The notes: generated by a model from the sequence alone, not told the origin. Positions 1 through 12,051 are shown, numbered from the stretch's first letter. The stretch: 64,000 nucleotides of DNA from Kuschelorhynchus macadamiae (GCA_030620095.1 JAUTXW010005194.1:914501-978500), one strand, 5' to 3'. Program-made: numbers and translations.

Positions 1-340
1 TTTATTAGACTCTATGAATGGTATTACATGCGTTCCAGCATTCATATGCTTCTGGTCCATGGAGAAGACATTTGTGAACACTTTAGCTTTATACCAATAG
101 GAAAACTTTCTGAAGAGGCATCTGAGGCCAGAAACAAGGAATTCCGTTCATTTCGGCAAAATTTTTCTAGGAAGTGTGGCCGTAAACAAAATATTCATAT
201 TACATAATCTTTTAATCTCCTCAGACCCTTTGCTTAACCATATCCGGCCAAAACATTCTTCTGCCAAAAAAATTGATTTATTTCCAGAAGCCAAAGAACT
301 CTTAATTCTTGAATACGACGATTTTGAAGATGGAATTTAG
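1..340 (+). pseudogene. Transib transposase, C-terminal fragment (RAG1-related)
   Basis: Reading frame 1 from the window edge gives a segment containing WYYM, HMLLVHGE, PIGKLSEEASEARNKEFR and KCGRKQN. It aligns residue by residue with the C-terminal part of the Transib transposase at 15142-17411 (WYYM, HKVLIHG, PIGQLSEDALEARHKEVR). The frame breaks near 200; the homologous reading resumes one base out of phase (HNLLISSDPLLNHIRP) and ends at a TAG at 338-340. The glutamate in LSEE sits where RAG1-type transposases carry the final acidic residue of the DDE site; that position is from family knowledge. The start lies off the window. The frameshift means it cannot encode a full C-terminus. It shares only part of its residues with the 15-17 kb copy, so it is a different Transib lineage, not a recent duplicate. 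Confidence 0.75.
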
Positions 341-904
341 AACAACTTTTCAATAAAGTGTAGTGTATAGTGTGTAGGGTATATTTCAAAGATTCAAAGA
401 TATGCTTTTTACAAGATAATCTTTAATTTTATTAGAACAATAATTTGCTTTAATTTATATTGTTAATTAAATTTTGAGAGTAGGGTAAAGATTTTTTTTA
501 TTGGTTCAAGTTTTAGAATTTTATGGCTTAAATGTATACAGGGTGGCCCATCTAAAACGAAAAAGCCGGAAATCCTAAAAAAAAATAATTTTAAAAATAA
601 AATGTATAACTTTTTAACACTATATAGAGATTTTATAAGCAACATCTGTAATAGCTACTTTAATGTTTAAAAATATTTTTTTAGGATTTTTAATAATTTG
701 ACAAGCCGCCATTTTGTTTTGGAAAATGTCAGAGACTTCAAACTTTGGGAATGAAAAGAGAATAAAAAGACCTTTCAAATAAGGTATCACTTAACCCCCC
801 TTTCTATTTAAGATTTTAGGGGTGCCGTTCACCCTGCTTAAGGGGTTGCAGATGAGGGGTTACTTATACTTCTAATAAGTTTCCCTCTATGAATATTACT
901 TATA
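341..904. other. Non-coding stretch with one mariner-type end
   Basis: No coding sequence is visible. A TACAGGGTGGCCCATCT motif near 536 has the TA plus CAGGGTG form of the ends of the mariner-type elements elsewhere in this window, but no matching opposite end was found nearby. The rest is AT-rich. Confidence 0.4.
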
Positions 905-1117
905 ATGACCATAAAACTGCCAACGTCCCACGATTTTTCAATTTCGTTACACTGTGTGGCGCTACGTGGCCATGATGAAACGGCTTTGACTGAAAATCCA
1001 GGGGTTTTTCGAGGGCTTATAAACTTTGTTGACGAGTTGGGCCAAGCTAGACTACCCGCTTTAGCAATGTTAACTATCGAGAAATCGTTTATAAAAGGAA
1101 TGTGCGTGCAATTTTAA
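905..1117 (+). pseudogene. DUF4371/ZMYM1-like (hAT-derived) fragment
   Basis: The 70-residue reading frame contains ISLHCVALRGHDET followed by ENPGVFRGLINFVDELG. This resembles the 'RGHDE...NxGNFxxLL' signature of DUF4371 proteins of the ZMYM1-like, hAT-derived group (family knowledge, recalled). The frame closes after about 65 codons, and no zinc finger, DDE region or dimerisation domain is found nearby, so it is a small remnant. Only the signature is recognisable; a chance resemblance is unlikely but not excluded. Confidence 0.5.
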
Positions 1118-1293
1118 CGAACGTGTCATTCAGCATTTTTCCAATTCTAAAGAACGAGTAGACCCGAACTTCAAGAGAATTTAAAGCTCAATTTAAAGAT
1201 ACTATGCATGCCTATTTTTAAATTTGTTATTGACCTCCCGATATAATTCACAACGAGCCGCCACTGTGCAAAACTAGTTAATTTCTATCTTAC

Positions 1294-2080
1294 CTGCAGG
1301 GACATTGCCATTCTTATCTTCCGAATCTCTTGGGTTCATTGGAAAGAGTCTCGTGTGGTGTCGCTTCTGTACAACCACAAAAGTAATTTTTGGTTCGAAA
1401 CCGTCAGCTTGTATTTTCTTACACGCTGAGCGAATCGCGCGAATTTCAGCTTTTTGCACTTGCTCGAACTGCCCTTCGGATACGCCATCTCTAAAGAATA
1501 CTATGGCGAGAGGTTTTTTCTGAGTCTTCGAATAAAAAAATTTAAGCTGTTCAATTACTATAGCTTCCAGGTCCTCAATGATCTCTGCTTTTGGATTCTG
1601 AAGTCTCCAGCAAATATTATACTGAAATGCTTTTGGGTCATGAGAAGCTGTAACTGCAGCAACACTAGGTATATTTTTGGCATCTGGGCTCGGATGCGTT
1701 ACGTCAGCACCCATGATCATAACTGGTGCCCTCATTATCTCAGGTTTCGTATTTCGTGATAATGTATGATTCAGACCGTTTAGTTTACTGTTGACCTTCA
1801 ACAGTATGTTGATAACGGTTTGTTGGTTCATTTTTCTGCCTAGAGTCCCATATTTCATACACTGAGTCAAACAGCCGACAGCAATTTCGGCAGCTTTTTT
1901 AACATATGAATATTGCGGTCCACTCTCGGGAACAATTACAAAGATAACATCATATTTATTCTTTTGTTGTTTAAAATACTGCTCGACATCCTGATATGCC
2001 TGACGTCCTCCTATATTTATAAAAGGTTCAGTAGGTTTAGCAGCGAAGCACATACCTACATCTCTTGCTGTCCTTTCAAA
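1294..2080 (-). CDS. AGO2: Argonaute-2, MID and PIWI exon (slicer domain)
   Basis: Reading on the minus strand, a TTTTCAG acceptor precedes FERTARDVGM at 2080 and a CTGCAG|GTAAGA donor follows NVPAG at 1294. The exon encodes the end of linker 2, the MID domain and most of PIWI. Visible motifs are GADVTHPSPD (first catalytic Asp), AEIIEDLE (the glutamate finger position), FFRDGVSEGQ (third acidic residue) and VVQKRHHTRLF. The final His of the DEDH tetrad lies in a later exon before position 1. Human AGO proteins have a continuous stretch across the join to the exon at 42425-42728 and no residues are missing here. Strong divergence from the very conserved AGO1 sequence supports the siRNA-class AGO2. 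In insects AGO2 cuts target RNA guided by Dicer-2 siRNAs in the cytoplasm. The exon ends in phase 1. Confidence 0.93.
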
Positions 2081-2343
2081 CTGAAAAATATAATGGTATC
2101 ATAATTTTTACACCTTTTTAAGCAAAAAAGGAATACTTGTTTAATAACGCTAGAGGTAACCGTTTTCGAGAAATTTGCAAATATCTGCGTCGATGCAGGT
2201 TACCGTAGAGCAAAAATAAAAATAATGTTCATTAATTACATATTTAGCCACTGCTAAGATTACCTCACAGTACAAGGTCGATCGTATGACGATGCCAAGC
2301 CTAGCCTGGAACTCCAATGTTTATACGAGTTTATATTATACGG

Positions 2344-2690
2344 TGTTCCGTACACGCGTTTTTACTTTATTTTTTTTGTATATTTTTTTGGGTTATTAAT
2401 TTTATTAATTATAGCTTTCTTGTTTTTAACTGAAAATTGCAAAAGGTTGATAAATCTCGCGGTATTTTGTCCGCGAAAACACACTAGTAGGTCCGGATAA
2501 CTTACAGCCCGTTGGCGAAGATTTGGACCTGGGACCACTTGCTTGACACCTATCGAACGGTGACCATATACATTTGTGTCGATCGGTACTGTGCTCTAAA
2601 TTACGAATCCATCGCCAGAACCAGCCTGGAAGTCATGGTAAGTCGATTTAGACCACTAGCCGTTTCGTTATTTTCTTTCGTTAAATAACA
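2344..2690 (+). repeat. 5' LTR of BEL/Pao element
   Basis: Begins TGTTCCGTACACGCG and ends GTTAAATAACA. It matches the 3' LTR base for base in my reading. It is preceded by target duplication TACGG. Confidence 0.95.
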
Positions 2691-3247
2691 TTTTTTTTGA
2701 TCCTCCGTTGCCGGATTAATTGTTGATTTAATTACAGTTCATTTGTAGTATTTCGTCATTTCTAATAACATTTTTTTATACCCTTTGCAATTTTCGTACT
2801 AACATTAATTTATTAATACAGATATATTGGTAAATGTATACAAAAACCATCTTTTGAATTTGGGTGTAATATTGAAATAATTATTATTATTTAAATACAT
2901 GTGTTCCTATAAATACCTTTGGTGATAAGGGAATTTATTGATTTTAGCACTAGTTTTTTAGTACGGCGCGTCACCTGGTCAGTTGAACTAGGCCTACTAT
3001 ACAAACATCTCGTCCGTTGTGCAGTAAAATTGCGTTCAATTGTTAATATTAAAATTAGATATTTTTACGATAAATCAATAAAAATACGTTTTCAATTCGT
3101 CGTTTAACTTCAAAAAAACTAAGATCTATATTAAAACTGTTTGATACAAATTCATCATATTTTGGGCTCTTTAGTCGAATATCGGTTGAAATAAATATCG
3201 TTTTCAACACATATTTTAGATTTTTTAATTTGATTTAACTTTTCAAA

Positions 3248-6200
3248 ATGGCTGATAAAATCAAATTAGCAAAAGCTTCTAGGGATATCTTTTCAAATCG
3301 CCTAAAAGAGATACTGGCTGTTGCAAAAATGGCAGAACAGGATGCTGATTATCATACTTCATTTAAAATGCGTTACACCGGTATTGATACTGCGTATAAA
3401 TCTTTTGAAAAGCAACATTTGACTGTTGTTAATTTGCTAGCTTCTACTGATGGAGCTGATTTGGCCGCGGAAGATTTGATAAGAATCGAAGCTGATAATT
3501 GCTATTATGGTTGCTTAGCTATTTATCATAATTTATTTGAGGATATACAAGAAAATCCGATTACCGATACTTCTCAAATCCACTCGGCTCCTTCAGTCAA
3601 ATTACCTAAAATTAAATTACCAATATTTGATGGAGATTTTCGTTCTTGGACTACATTTTATGATTTGTTTACCTCGCTAATTCATAAGAATCAAAATTTA
3701 ACTAATAGTGAGAAATTTCAATATTTGCTCTCGTCTTTGTCTGAAAAAGTTTTACCCATTGTTAGCTCAGTACCTATAAATGATAATAATTATCCAATTG
3801 CATTTAAAACTTTAGTTGATCGTTTTCAAAACGAAAGATTATTAGCTACCCATTACTGGAATACGATGTGCGGTTTAGAAAAACTTAACTCTGATTCTGC
3901 TCATTTACTTAGGAATTTGATTGATACATTTTGTGAAAATTTGCAAGCTTTGACAAATCTCAATTTTCCTACCGATCAATGGGACTTTGTTTTGTTTAAT
4001 TTGTTAATTCAAAAATTAGATTCAGAAACTGTTAAACGTTTTGAATTAGAAAACAGTTGCATTAAAATGCCAACTTTTAAATTACTTCTAGATTTTGTGC
4101 ATCAACAATGTATCGCTTATGATTCGGTTGCTCTTTCATCGCATACTACGGTAAATTCACCCAAGAGGCCAATTAAACAAAAAACCTCACCATTTTCACT
4201 TTTGGTTGAAACAAATGTTTGTTCAGTTTGTAACTCAAATCATGTTTTATCGCGTTGCCCACAGTTTTTAAATAAAACCCCAAATGAGCGTTTTCTGATA
4301 GCAAAGCGAAATAAATTGTGCTTAAATTGTCTTAAGTCGTCGCATTTATTCTCGAATTGCACTTCTACACATTCGTGTAGAAAATGTAAGCAAAGACACC
4401 ACACGTTATTACACTTCAATCGTAATGAACAGTCACCCCCTCAACAACCTCCTAATCAGGGTAATAATAATTTTGGTGATAATTATCGCAATGATACGTC
4501 GAATATCAATGCTTTAAGTATTTTTGCTAGCCCTAACAAACCCAGTACTACTGTTTTGCTTTCAACTGCTCGTGTTGACTTGGTGACTTCGAATGGTTGC
4601 GTATTCAACATTAGAGTTCTTTTAGATAGTGTAAGCCAAGCAAATTTTCTCACTGAAAAATGTCTTCGACGTTTAAATTTATTTTTAAATAAGTCGAACG
4701 TTTCTGTTCAAGGTTTGGGTAGAATGTCGACTACCGTCCTTGGTTCCACTTCTTGCAACATTCGTCCTACCGGTCAACCTAACCCTACTTTTAGTGTTGA
4801 CTGTTTTGTTATTCCAAAAATTTGTGGTCCTATTCCAAACTTTTATTTTCAGCCGAATAGTTTGGATCATATTTCAAACTTGAAATTAGCTGATACAAAT
4901 TTTAACTCCCCTGGCGAAATTGATTTGCTTTTAGGTGCCGACATATTTTCAAAATGTCTACAAGGTGGGCGTGTTAGGGGGTCTAACAAGGAACCCTTTG
5001 CTCTTGAAACTATATTTGGGTGGGTTTTAATGGGCAATATAGAATATACGGAAACTTCAGAACCTCTCACTTCACTTTGTTCAACTTTATTCGACCCATT
5101 GGAAACAATTGTTAAACAATTTTGGGAAACTGAGGAATTGGTCTCTACAAAAGCTTTGTCAGAAGAGGATGACCGTTGTGAAATGATTTTTGTTGAATCT
5201 CATTCACGAGATAAAAGTGGTAGATATTGTGTTTCTTTGCCATTTAAAGGACCTGACCCGATTTTCTTGGACTCGAGATCTTTAGCATTACGCCGGTATT
5301 TGAACTTAGAACGTCGTTTAGTAAATAATCCTTCTATGTATAAATCATATTCGGATATTATGATAGATTATATTCAAAGTGGCCATATGTCAAAGGTAAC
5401 TGAGTTGAGTCTAACACAAAAGTGTTATTATTTGCCTCACCATGCGGTTTTCAAACCTGAAAGTACCACAACTAAATTGAGGGTGGTTTTTGATGCTTCG
5501 GCTAAAACTGCCAGTGGGGAGTCATTAAATGATACTTTGTTAGCGGGACCCAAACTTCAAAAGGATATCGTTACTATTTTGTTAAATTTTCGTATGCGTA
5601 AAATAGTTTTAATCTCTGACATTAGACAAATGTATCGTCAGATATTGGTCAAAAGAGATCATTGTAATTATCAACGAATTCTTTGGCGAAGTTCCGTTGA
5701 TGAACCCATTTGTGATTATATTCTACAAACTGTGACATTTGGAGTGTCGTCTAGTCCATTTTTAGCTTTACGTACTATTCAGCAACTTGCTTGTGATGAA
5801 GGTTCGTTGTATCCTTTGGCTGCTAAAGTCTTGAACTCAGATATTTTTGTTGATGACGTCATTACTTCTTGCGATACTGTTGATGAAGCTCTTTTACTTG
5901 TAAATGAATTAAGAGAGTTGTGTATGCGTGGGGGTTTTGAACTTCGAAAATGGGCATCTAATAGCCCACAAGTTTTATCTAATCTTCCAGAATCTCTTTG
6001 TCGTACAAAATCTATTTCATTTGATTCGGATCCAGATTCTTTTATTAAAATTTTAGGTTTACAGTGGCATCCATCATTAGATTATTTTTCATATAAGGTT
6101 GACCCCCTTGACAAACCTTGTACGAAGAGAAACATATTATCCGAACTAGCAAGAGTGTATGATCCACTAGGATTTTTAAGTCCCGTTATATTTTTTACCA

Positions 6201-8361
6201 AGCATCTTATTCAGTACTTGTGGACTTTGGGTCTTGGTTGGGATGCAGTTCCACCTCAGCAAGTTCTTACCAAATGGTTAAAATATAAAATCGAATTACC
6301 TAAATTATCTTCAATTTCAATACCCCGTTTCATGTTTGACAAGAACAATATAGTATTTCAACTCCATGGATTCTGTGATGCTTCGGAAAAAGGATACGCT
6401 GCTGTTATCTACCTTCGCTTGGTTAGCCACACCAATGAAATTCGTACTCATTTAGTAATTGCAAAATCAAAAGTCGCACCACTTAAAAGAATCACTTTGC
6501 CTAGACTTGAATTATGTGGCGCGGTTTTGCTGTCCAAATTGATTTGTTATGTTTCGGATCTAATCCAAGATATTCCTCTTGAAATTTTTGCCTGGTCTGA
6601 CTCCATGGTTACTCTTAGTTGGATCAAATCCTCTTCACATAGATGGCATTGTTTTGTGAGTAATAGAGTCAGTCAAATTCAGGAAAATACATCGCCCTCA
6701 ATGTGGCATTATGTCCCTTCCAAGGATAATCCTGCCGATTGTGCCTCTCGTGGACTTATGCCCTTGGAATTAGTTAACCACACGTTATGGTGGGCGGGGC
6801 CTGCTTGGCTTTTGTCTGATATAAATACTTGGCCCAATCAATCTACTATTATTGATGATTCTTTAGTTTTGAAAGAAGAAAGAAAGGTTACACTTGTTGT
6901 CGGTTTAAGTGAGGAATTTCCAAACTCCCTTATTGAGAATTATTCATCTTTAACAAAAATTAAACGTATAATTGCATATGTTTTTCGTTTTGTAAGGAAT
7001 TGTCAAAATCCCAAAGGCAAGGCTTTAAATAGCTTAGTTGATCTTGAGCTTCACAAAGCTTTGTTATATTTGGTCAAATCTGTTCAGACAATTGTATTTT
7101 CTAGTGAAATTGATAGTCTAAAAAGTGGAAAATATCTGTCAAAAACATTTCGCAAACTATCACCCTTTCTTGACAAGGATGGCATTTTTAGGGTGGGCGG
7201 CAGGTTAACTTATTCTAATCTTAAGTTTGACCAAAGGTTTCCTATTTTGTTACCCCGAAATCATAGACTCACAGATCTTATTATCGAGGATTATCATAAA
7301 AGGTATTTTCACCCTGGTTTGCAGTCCTTACAATTTCTGCTTAGTCAACAATTTTGGATACTTTCTCCTAAGCGTGCTATTCGTAGTGTCATCTCGAAGT
7401 GTTTATCTTGTTTTAAAGTTAATCCAAAACCACTGGAACAACCAATGGGAGACCTTCCTGTATCTCGTATTAGTCAGGTTAAACCTTTCAGTTGTTCTGC
7501 GGTTGATATGGCAGGCCCATTTTATATAACCATGTCAAAAAGACGCGGTTCGAAATCTCAGAAAGCATACCTTTGTGTTTTTGTTTGCTTTGCGACAAAG
7601 GCAGTGCATCTTGAATTGACATCTGATCTGTCTTCTGAATCATTTTTGGCTGCCCTTTGTAGATTCATTTCCCGTCGTGGTCGATGTAGCAAGCTTTATA
7701 GCGATTGTGGTTCTAACTTGGGGCCAATCGGGAACTTTTAAAATTTATGCAAACGGCTGCTGAGGCAGAATACATTTCATGGTCGTTTAATCCCCCTGCT
7801 TCGCCTCATATGGGAGGTTTATGGGAAGCGGCAGTAAAATCTGTCAAAGGCCATTTCATGAGAGTAGTGGGAGAGCAAATTTTGACATATGAGGAATTAT
7901 ATACAGTTTTTGTTCAGATAGAAGCTATGTTAAATTCTCGTCCTCTTTGTAGCCTTAGTTCAGATCCTTCAGATCTCAATGCTTTAACTCCAGGACATTT
8001 TTTAACCTTGGAACCCTTAACGGCTATCCCCTCGCCGGACTTCACGACTATTCAAATTAACAGATTAAGTCGTTGGCAATTATTACAAAAAATGTCCCAA
8101 GATTTTTGGAAGCGGTGGCATATTGAATATTTGCACAGCTTGCAACAAAGAGCAAAATGGAATAAGCCCGCATCACCAGTAAAACTTGATACTCTTGTCT
8201 TAATCAAAAATGATTGTTTTCCGCCTTTGCAGTGGCATCTTGGCCGAATTATTCAACTTCACAAAGGCAGAGATGGAATTTGTAGAGTATGTACAGTGAA
8301 AACGGCGCAAGGCGTACTTCAGAGGCCAGTTGTAAAATTTTGTCCTCTGCCAAATTTTTAG
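3248..8361 (+). pseudogene. BEL/Pao Gag-Pol polyprotein, one frameshift
   Basis: The first frame (3248-7741, 1,497 residues) has, in order: a Gag region; three Cys/His knuckles (CSVCNSNHVLSRC, CLNCLKSSHLFSNC, CRKCKQRHHTLLH, about residues 325-390); an aspartic protease (LLDSVSQ, about 460); reverse transcriptase with VVFDAS and FVDD (about 875); RNase H (GFCDASEKGYAA); and the integrase zinc and core regions. It stops at 7741 just after YSDCGSN of the integrase core. The second frame (7747-8361) continues with AAEAEYISWSF, PHMGGLWE and the integrase C-terminus. The break sits at a GGGG run near 7722-7726, consistent with a one-base loss. The protease motif reads DSV where DSG is usual, so a catalytic glycine is lost. 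Order and motifs match the BEL/Pao clade. Not capable of a full polyprotein as it stands. Confidence 0.92.
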
Positions 8362-8399
8362 TTTCTAGTTTAAAATAGTTCTTATTTTGGTGGGCGGAA

Positions 8400-8746
8400 T
8401 GTTCCGTACACGCGTTTTTACTTTATTTTTTTTGTATATTTTTTTGGGTTATTAATTTTATTAATTATAGCTTTCTTGTTTTTAACTGAAAATTGCAAAA
8501 GGTTGATAAATCTCGCGGTATTTTGTCCGCGAAAACACACTAGTAGGTCCGGATAACTTACAGCCCGTTGGCGAAGATTTGGACCTGGGACCACTTGCTT
8601 GACACCTATCGAACGGTGACCATATACATTTGTGTCGATCGGTACTGTGCTCTAAATTACGAATCCATCGCCAGAACCAGCCTGGAAGTCATGGTAAGTC
8701 GATTTAGACCACTAGCCGTTTCGTTATTTTCTTTCGTTAAATAACA
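8400..8746 (+). repeat. 3' LTR of BEL/Pao element
   Basis: Same 347-bp sequence as 2344-2690, followed by the target duplication TACGG at 8747-8751. Confidence 0.95.
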
Positions 8747-8803
8747 TACGGTAAATAACAAAATACAAGAGTTCTAACCACACTACACCACAACTTGTTA
8801 CGT

Positions 8804-8849
8804 TCTGGACGCGCGTTTCGCTAACTAAGTTAGCATTATCATCAGATGA
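8804..8849 (-). ncRNA. Hammerhead ribozyme motif, left Penelope tail (degenerate)
   Basis: On the minus strand CTGATGA is followed by the hairpin GCTAAC-TTA-GTTAGC, then GAAA, a short palindromic stem III (ACGCGCGT) and the cleavage triplet ending in C (complement of 8808). The 3' stem I strand CAGA is present, but the TCTG that should pair with it just before CTGATGA has been lost by a 3-base change, and extra bases (TAAT) sit before stem II. Likely weak or inactive. Confidence 0.6.
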
Positions 8850-8892
8850 TATAAACTAAAGTAACTTATCCTAACCGAGACTATTTATAGGT

Positions 8893-10718
8893 AAATATGG
8901 TCACACTTGGTTGGCCTCGACTGCACCGTTGTCAAGTAAACAATAGAGGGGACTATAGGGAATAGGCCCTCTGTCTTTATTTAGTGCTTTCTTACCACAT
9001 TTAACTATTTCCATACTCTAAAGTGCACCCAATAATCTATTATTAGATACATTTTTAATCAACCTAAGATTATTTATTCCTATTTGGTGATGTGTGTGTT
9101 TTCTAAAGCATATTGGACAACGCTTGACTTTTCTGCTGTTCCGTATCTTAAATGTGCCATGTGTTCTTTAAAACGAATGTTTATGGAGCGTTTAGTTTGC
9201 CCAACATATTTTAGATCGCAATCATTACAACTAATTTCATAGATGTCACTTCCTCTCCTTCAAGTCGACTTTGTCTTTAGGGTTTCCAAAGACATTTTTC
9301 AAACTGTTCTCCATTTTATAGACTCCTCTAAAACCTACGTTTTTAAATACTTTTTCTAGACCTCTCGTATATCTGGGATCACATAGGATTACTATGAACT
9401 TATTGGGAGCCTCAGGTGCTTGAAGAGTAGTGGCATCTTTTAACATTTTCTTATGCTTATGTTTATTTACTAATTTATGTACAAAATTATCATTATATCC
9501 ATTACTTTTAGCTATATTTTTAATCCGATTCATTTCATTGTTAAAACGTTCTTTACTTAACGAAAAATTGAATAACCTGTGAGTTAAGAAATGAAATGCT
9601 GCCATTTTGTGTTGACGGCAATGAAATTAGTCGGATGTTATATACATATCAGTATTACTAAATTTCCTATAAATATCAAATTCTAATTGATCGTTATTTC
9701 TAAAAACTAACGTGTCGAGAAAAGGTAATTGTCCATTGTTCTCCTTTTCGTACGTAAAATTAATGGAAGGATATTTATTGTCCAATGTTTCTAAGAATGT
9801 GTCCAAATGTTCTGTTTTAGTATCAAAAATAGCAAATATATCGTCTACATATCTATACTACACCCTTGGAAATACTTGAGTTCTTTTTTGAATTGGGTTT
9901 TTAATCTACCCATAAACAAATTTGCGAGGAACGGAGATAAACAATTGCCCATCGCAGTTCCTTCAAGTTGTTTATAATATTTATTGTTGAACTGAAAAAA
10001 ATTTTGATTCATACATAATTTTGTTCAAATTATTGATTTCAAGTAGTTCCTTTAGGTAATCTAAAGCTAGTGGCATGGGTACATTAGGAAACAATGAGCT
10101 TACATTAAAAGATATTAAAATTTCACCTTCTTTTAAGTGAACATTCTTAATTTTATTTAAGAATTCTAACGAGTTAATAACCTTAAAGTTATCGTAGGAG
10201 ATATTTATTTTGCTGAATTCTTCTACTAACTATTTTGAAATAGTGTACGTTGGTGATCCAACAGCTGAAACAATGGACTTCCCAGGTTTATTAATTTTGG
10301 GAAGGCAATACAGTTTAGATAACTGTGGGTTACTATGTGTTAGTTTATCGGACACAAGGTTTTTACACTGTTTTAAGGTATTTTTTACTTCTGTTATCAT
10401 TTCTGATAACGGGTTCTTCTCAATTAAATCGTAGGAACCAGTTTGACTTAAATTATCCACTCTTTCAAGATAATCTGTTTTGTCTAGTATAACAACCTTA
10501 TTTCCTTTGTCAGCTTTTAAATAAAAACATTCTTTTTTCTTCAGTCCCTGGATAACTTCAGTATTTTTACGAGAAACATATTTTGACTTGTTAAAAAACG
10601 TTTTTTTGAGATTTGATTTCTGCAAGCCTCTCTAATGAATCCCTTAGTTGACTCTGGCATGTATTGAATAGAACTTTCGATATTCGCTATAATAGTTGGT
10701 AAACTATTTTTTACTGCA
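8893..10718 (-). pseudogene. Penelope-like RT plus GIY-YIG endonuclease, broken
   Basis: The 10230-10625 frame has KADKGNKVVILDKTDY, LPKINKPGKS and GSPTYTISK, the N-terminal fingers of Penelope reverse transcriptases. Further along, a YRYVDDIFAIF active-site motif (around 9850) is kept but is preceded by an in-frame stop. The 9246-9605 frame has the RT thumb-linker region (KMAAFHFLTHRL, QAPEAPNKFIVI). A GIY-YIG segment (CNDCDLKYVGQTKRSINIRFKEH spread over the reading at about 9125-9240) follows in another frame. Several frameshifts and stops separate these parts, so it is dead. Penelope-like elements use this RT/GIY-YIG pair for target-primed insertion (family knowledge). Confidence 0.85.
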
Positions 10719-10723
10719 GCTCA

Positions 10724-11984
10724 TTGTTTCCTAGTGTACCCACACCACTAGCTTTAGAGTACCTAAAGGAACTACTTGAAATCAATAATTTGAAGAAAGA
10801 AATTTTTGATGAATATTTACTTCTCACAAAATTATGTATGAACCAAATTTTTTTTCAATTCAACCATAAATATTATAAACAACTTGAGGGAACTGCGATG
10901 GGCAATTGCTTATCTCCGTTCCTTGCATTCCTTCCTTTGAATATGGGTAGATTAGAAACCCAATTAAAAAAAGAACTCAAGTATTTCCCAAGGGTGTGGT
11001 ATAGACACTTATACGATATATTTGCTATTTTTGATATTAAAACAGAAAATTTGGACACTTTCTTAAAAACATTAAATAATAAATATCCTTCCATTAATTT
11101 TACGTACGAAAAGGAGAATGGGCAATTACCTTTTCTCGAGACGTTAGTTATTAGAAATAACGATAAATTAGAATTTGGTATTTATAAGAGATTTACTTAT
11201 ACCGATCGGTATATAACATCCGACTCATTTCATTGCCGTCAACACAAAATGGCAGCATTTCATTTCTTAACTCACAGGTTAGTTAATTTTCCATTAAGTA
11301 AAGAACGTTTTAACAATGAAATGAATCGGATGAATCGGATTAAAAATATAACTAAAAGTAATGGATATAATGATAATTTTGTAAATAAATTAGTAAATAG
11401 ACATAAGCATAACAAAATGTTAAAAGATACCACCACTCTTCAAGCACCTGAGGCTCCCAATAAGTTCATAGTAATCCCATATGATCTCAGATATACGAGA
11501 TGTCTAGAAAAAGTATTTAAAAACGTAGGTTTAAGAGTAGCCTACAAAACGGAGAACAGTTTGAAAAATCTTCTTGGAAACCCTAAAGACAAAGTCGACT
11601 TGAAGGAGTGGCATCTATGAAATGATATGCTGTAATGACTGCGATCTAAAATATATTGGGCAAACTAAACGCTCCATAAACATTCGTTTTAAAGAACACA
11701 TGGCACATTTAAGATACGGAAGAACAGAAAAGTCGAGCGTTGCCCAACCTGCTTTAGAAAACAATCACCAAATAGGAATAAATAATCTTAAGTTGATTAA
11801 AAATGTATCTAATAATAGATTATTGGATGCATTTGAGGGCATAGAAATAGTTAAATGTAGTAAGAAAGCACTAAATAAAGACAGAGGGCCTATTCGCTAT
11901 AGTCCCCTTTATTGTTTACTTGACAACGGTGCAGTCGGACGCAATCAAGTGTCACCACATTTACCTATAAATAGTCTCGGTTAG
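10724..11984 (+). pseudogene. Penelope-like RT core and GIY-YIG endonuclease
   Basis: The frame 10724-11620 (298 residues) covers the RT palm and thumb: GTAMGNCLSPFLA and WYRHLYDIFAIF, where the usual YVDD has become HLYD, so the first catalytic aspartate is lost. A stop at 11620 separates it from 11622-11984, which encodes ICCNDCDLKYIGQTKRS and NIRFKEHMAHLR, a zinc-linked GIY-YIG nuclease (Tyr-Ile-Gly followed by Arg). The N-terminal RT fingers are missing because of 5' truncation. Catalytically dead. Confidence 0.87.
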
Positions 11985-12008
11985 GATAAGTTACTTTAGT
12001 TTATATCA

Positions 12009-12051
12009 TCTGCTGATGATGCTAACTTGGTTAGCGAAACGCACGTCCAGA
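12009..12051 (+). ncRNA. Hammerhead ribozyme motif, right Penelope tail (best copy)
   Basis: All parts of a minimal type I hammerhead are present in order: stem I strand TCTG (12009-12012), core CTGATGA (12013-12019), stem II GCTAAC-TTG-GTTAGC (12021-12035), GAAA, stem III ACG-CA-CGT (12039-12046), cleavage base C at 12047 and the pairing stem I strand CAGA (12048-12051). Only a single U between the core and stem II is unusual, and all copies here share it. Small hammerheads with very short stem III are known in Penelope-like element repeats (established knowledge), where they are thought to work best as dimers. Confidence 0.82.

Larger units (their letters stand above)
2344..8746 (+). mobile_element. 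BEL/Pao LTR retrotransposon, nearly complete
   Basis: The element is 6,403 bp long. It is bounded by two 347-bp LTRs that begin TGTTCC and end AACA, with a 5-bp target duplication TACGG at 2339-2343 and 8747-8751. The LTRs look identical by eye, so insertion was recent. A purine-rich run (GGTGGGCGGAA) just before the 3' LTR fits a polypurine tract. One gag-pol reading frame fills the interior and is broken once by a frameshift. It lies antisense to AGO2 inside the 40-kb intron. The leader at 2691-3247 has no recognised primer-binding site beginning TGG. Confidence 0.95.
8759..10718 (-). mobile_element. Penelope-like element, 5'-truncated left copy
   Basis: Reading leftward from 10718, it encodes Penelope-type reverse transcriptase, then a GIY-YIG nuclease, and ends at 8759 with a tail GAACTCTTGTATTTTG shared with the copies at 12091 and 42777. 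It starts 8 bp after the BEL target duplication. It lies head to head with the right copy at 10719; about 1.3 kb of the two copies is inverted-repeat homologous (8759 to about 10090 against 10719-12091), and the intervening 630 bp is extra 5' sequence present only in this copy. Confidence 0.85.

Noticed and set aside
1262..1268. CACTGTG as the right end of the first Transib fragment
   Set aside because: It is over 900 bp past the stop, lacks the CTTTGAG continuation, and no GC-rich duplication can be tested from inside the window.
1294..2080. PIWI-clade (piRNA) or AGO1 identity for the Argonaute
   Set aside because: Linker and MID motifs (RVLDPPQLEYA, GVWR) are AGO-clade, and the divergence from the highly conserved AGO1 is too great.
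2919..3107. 62-codon frame in the BEL leader
   Set aside because: Lies in the untranslated leader before gag, has no motif, and is the length expected by chance.
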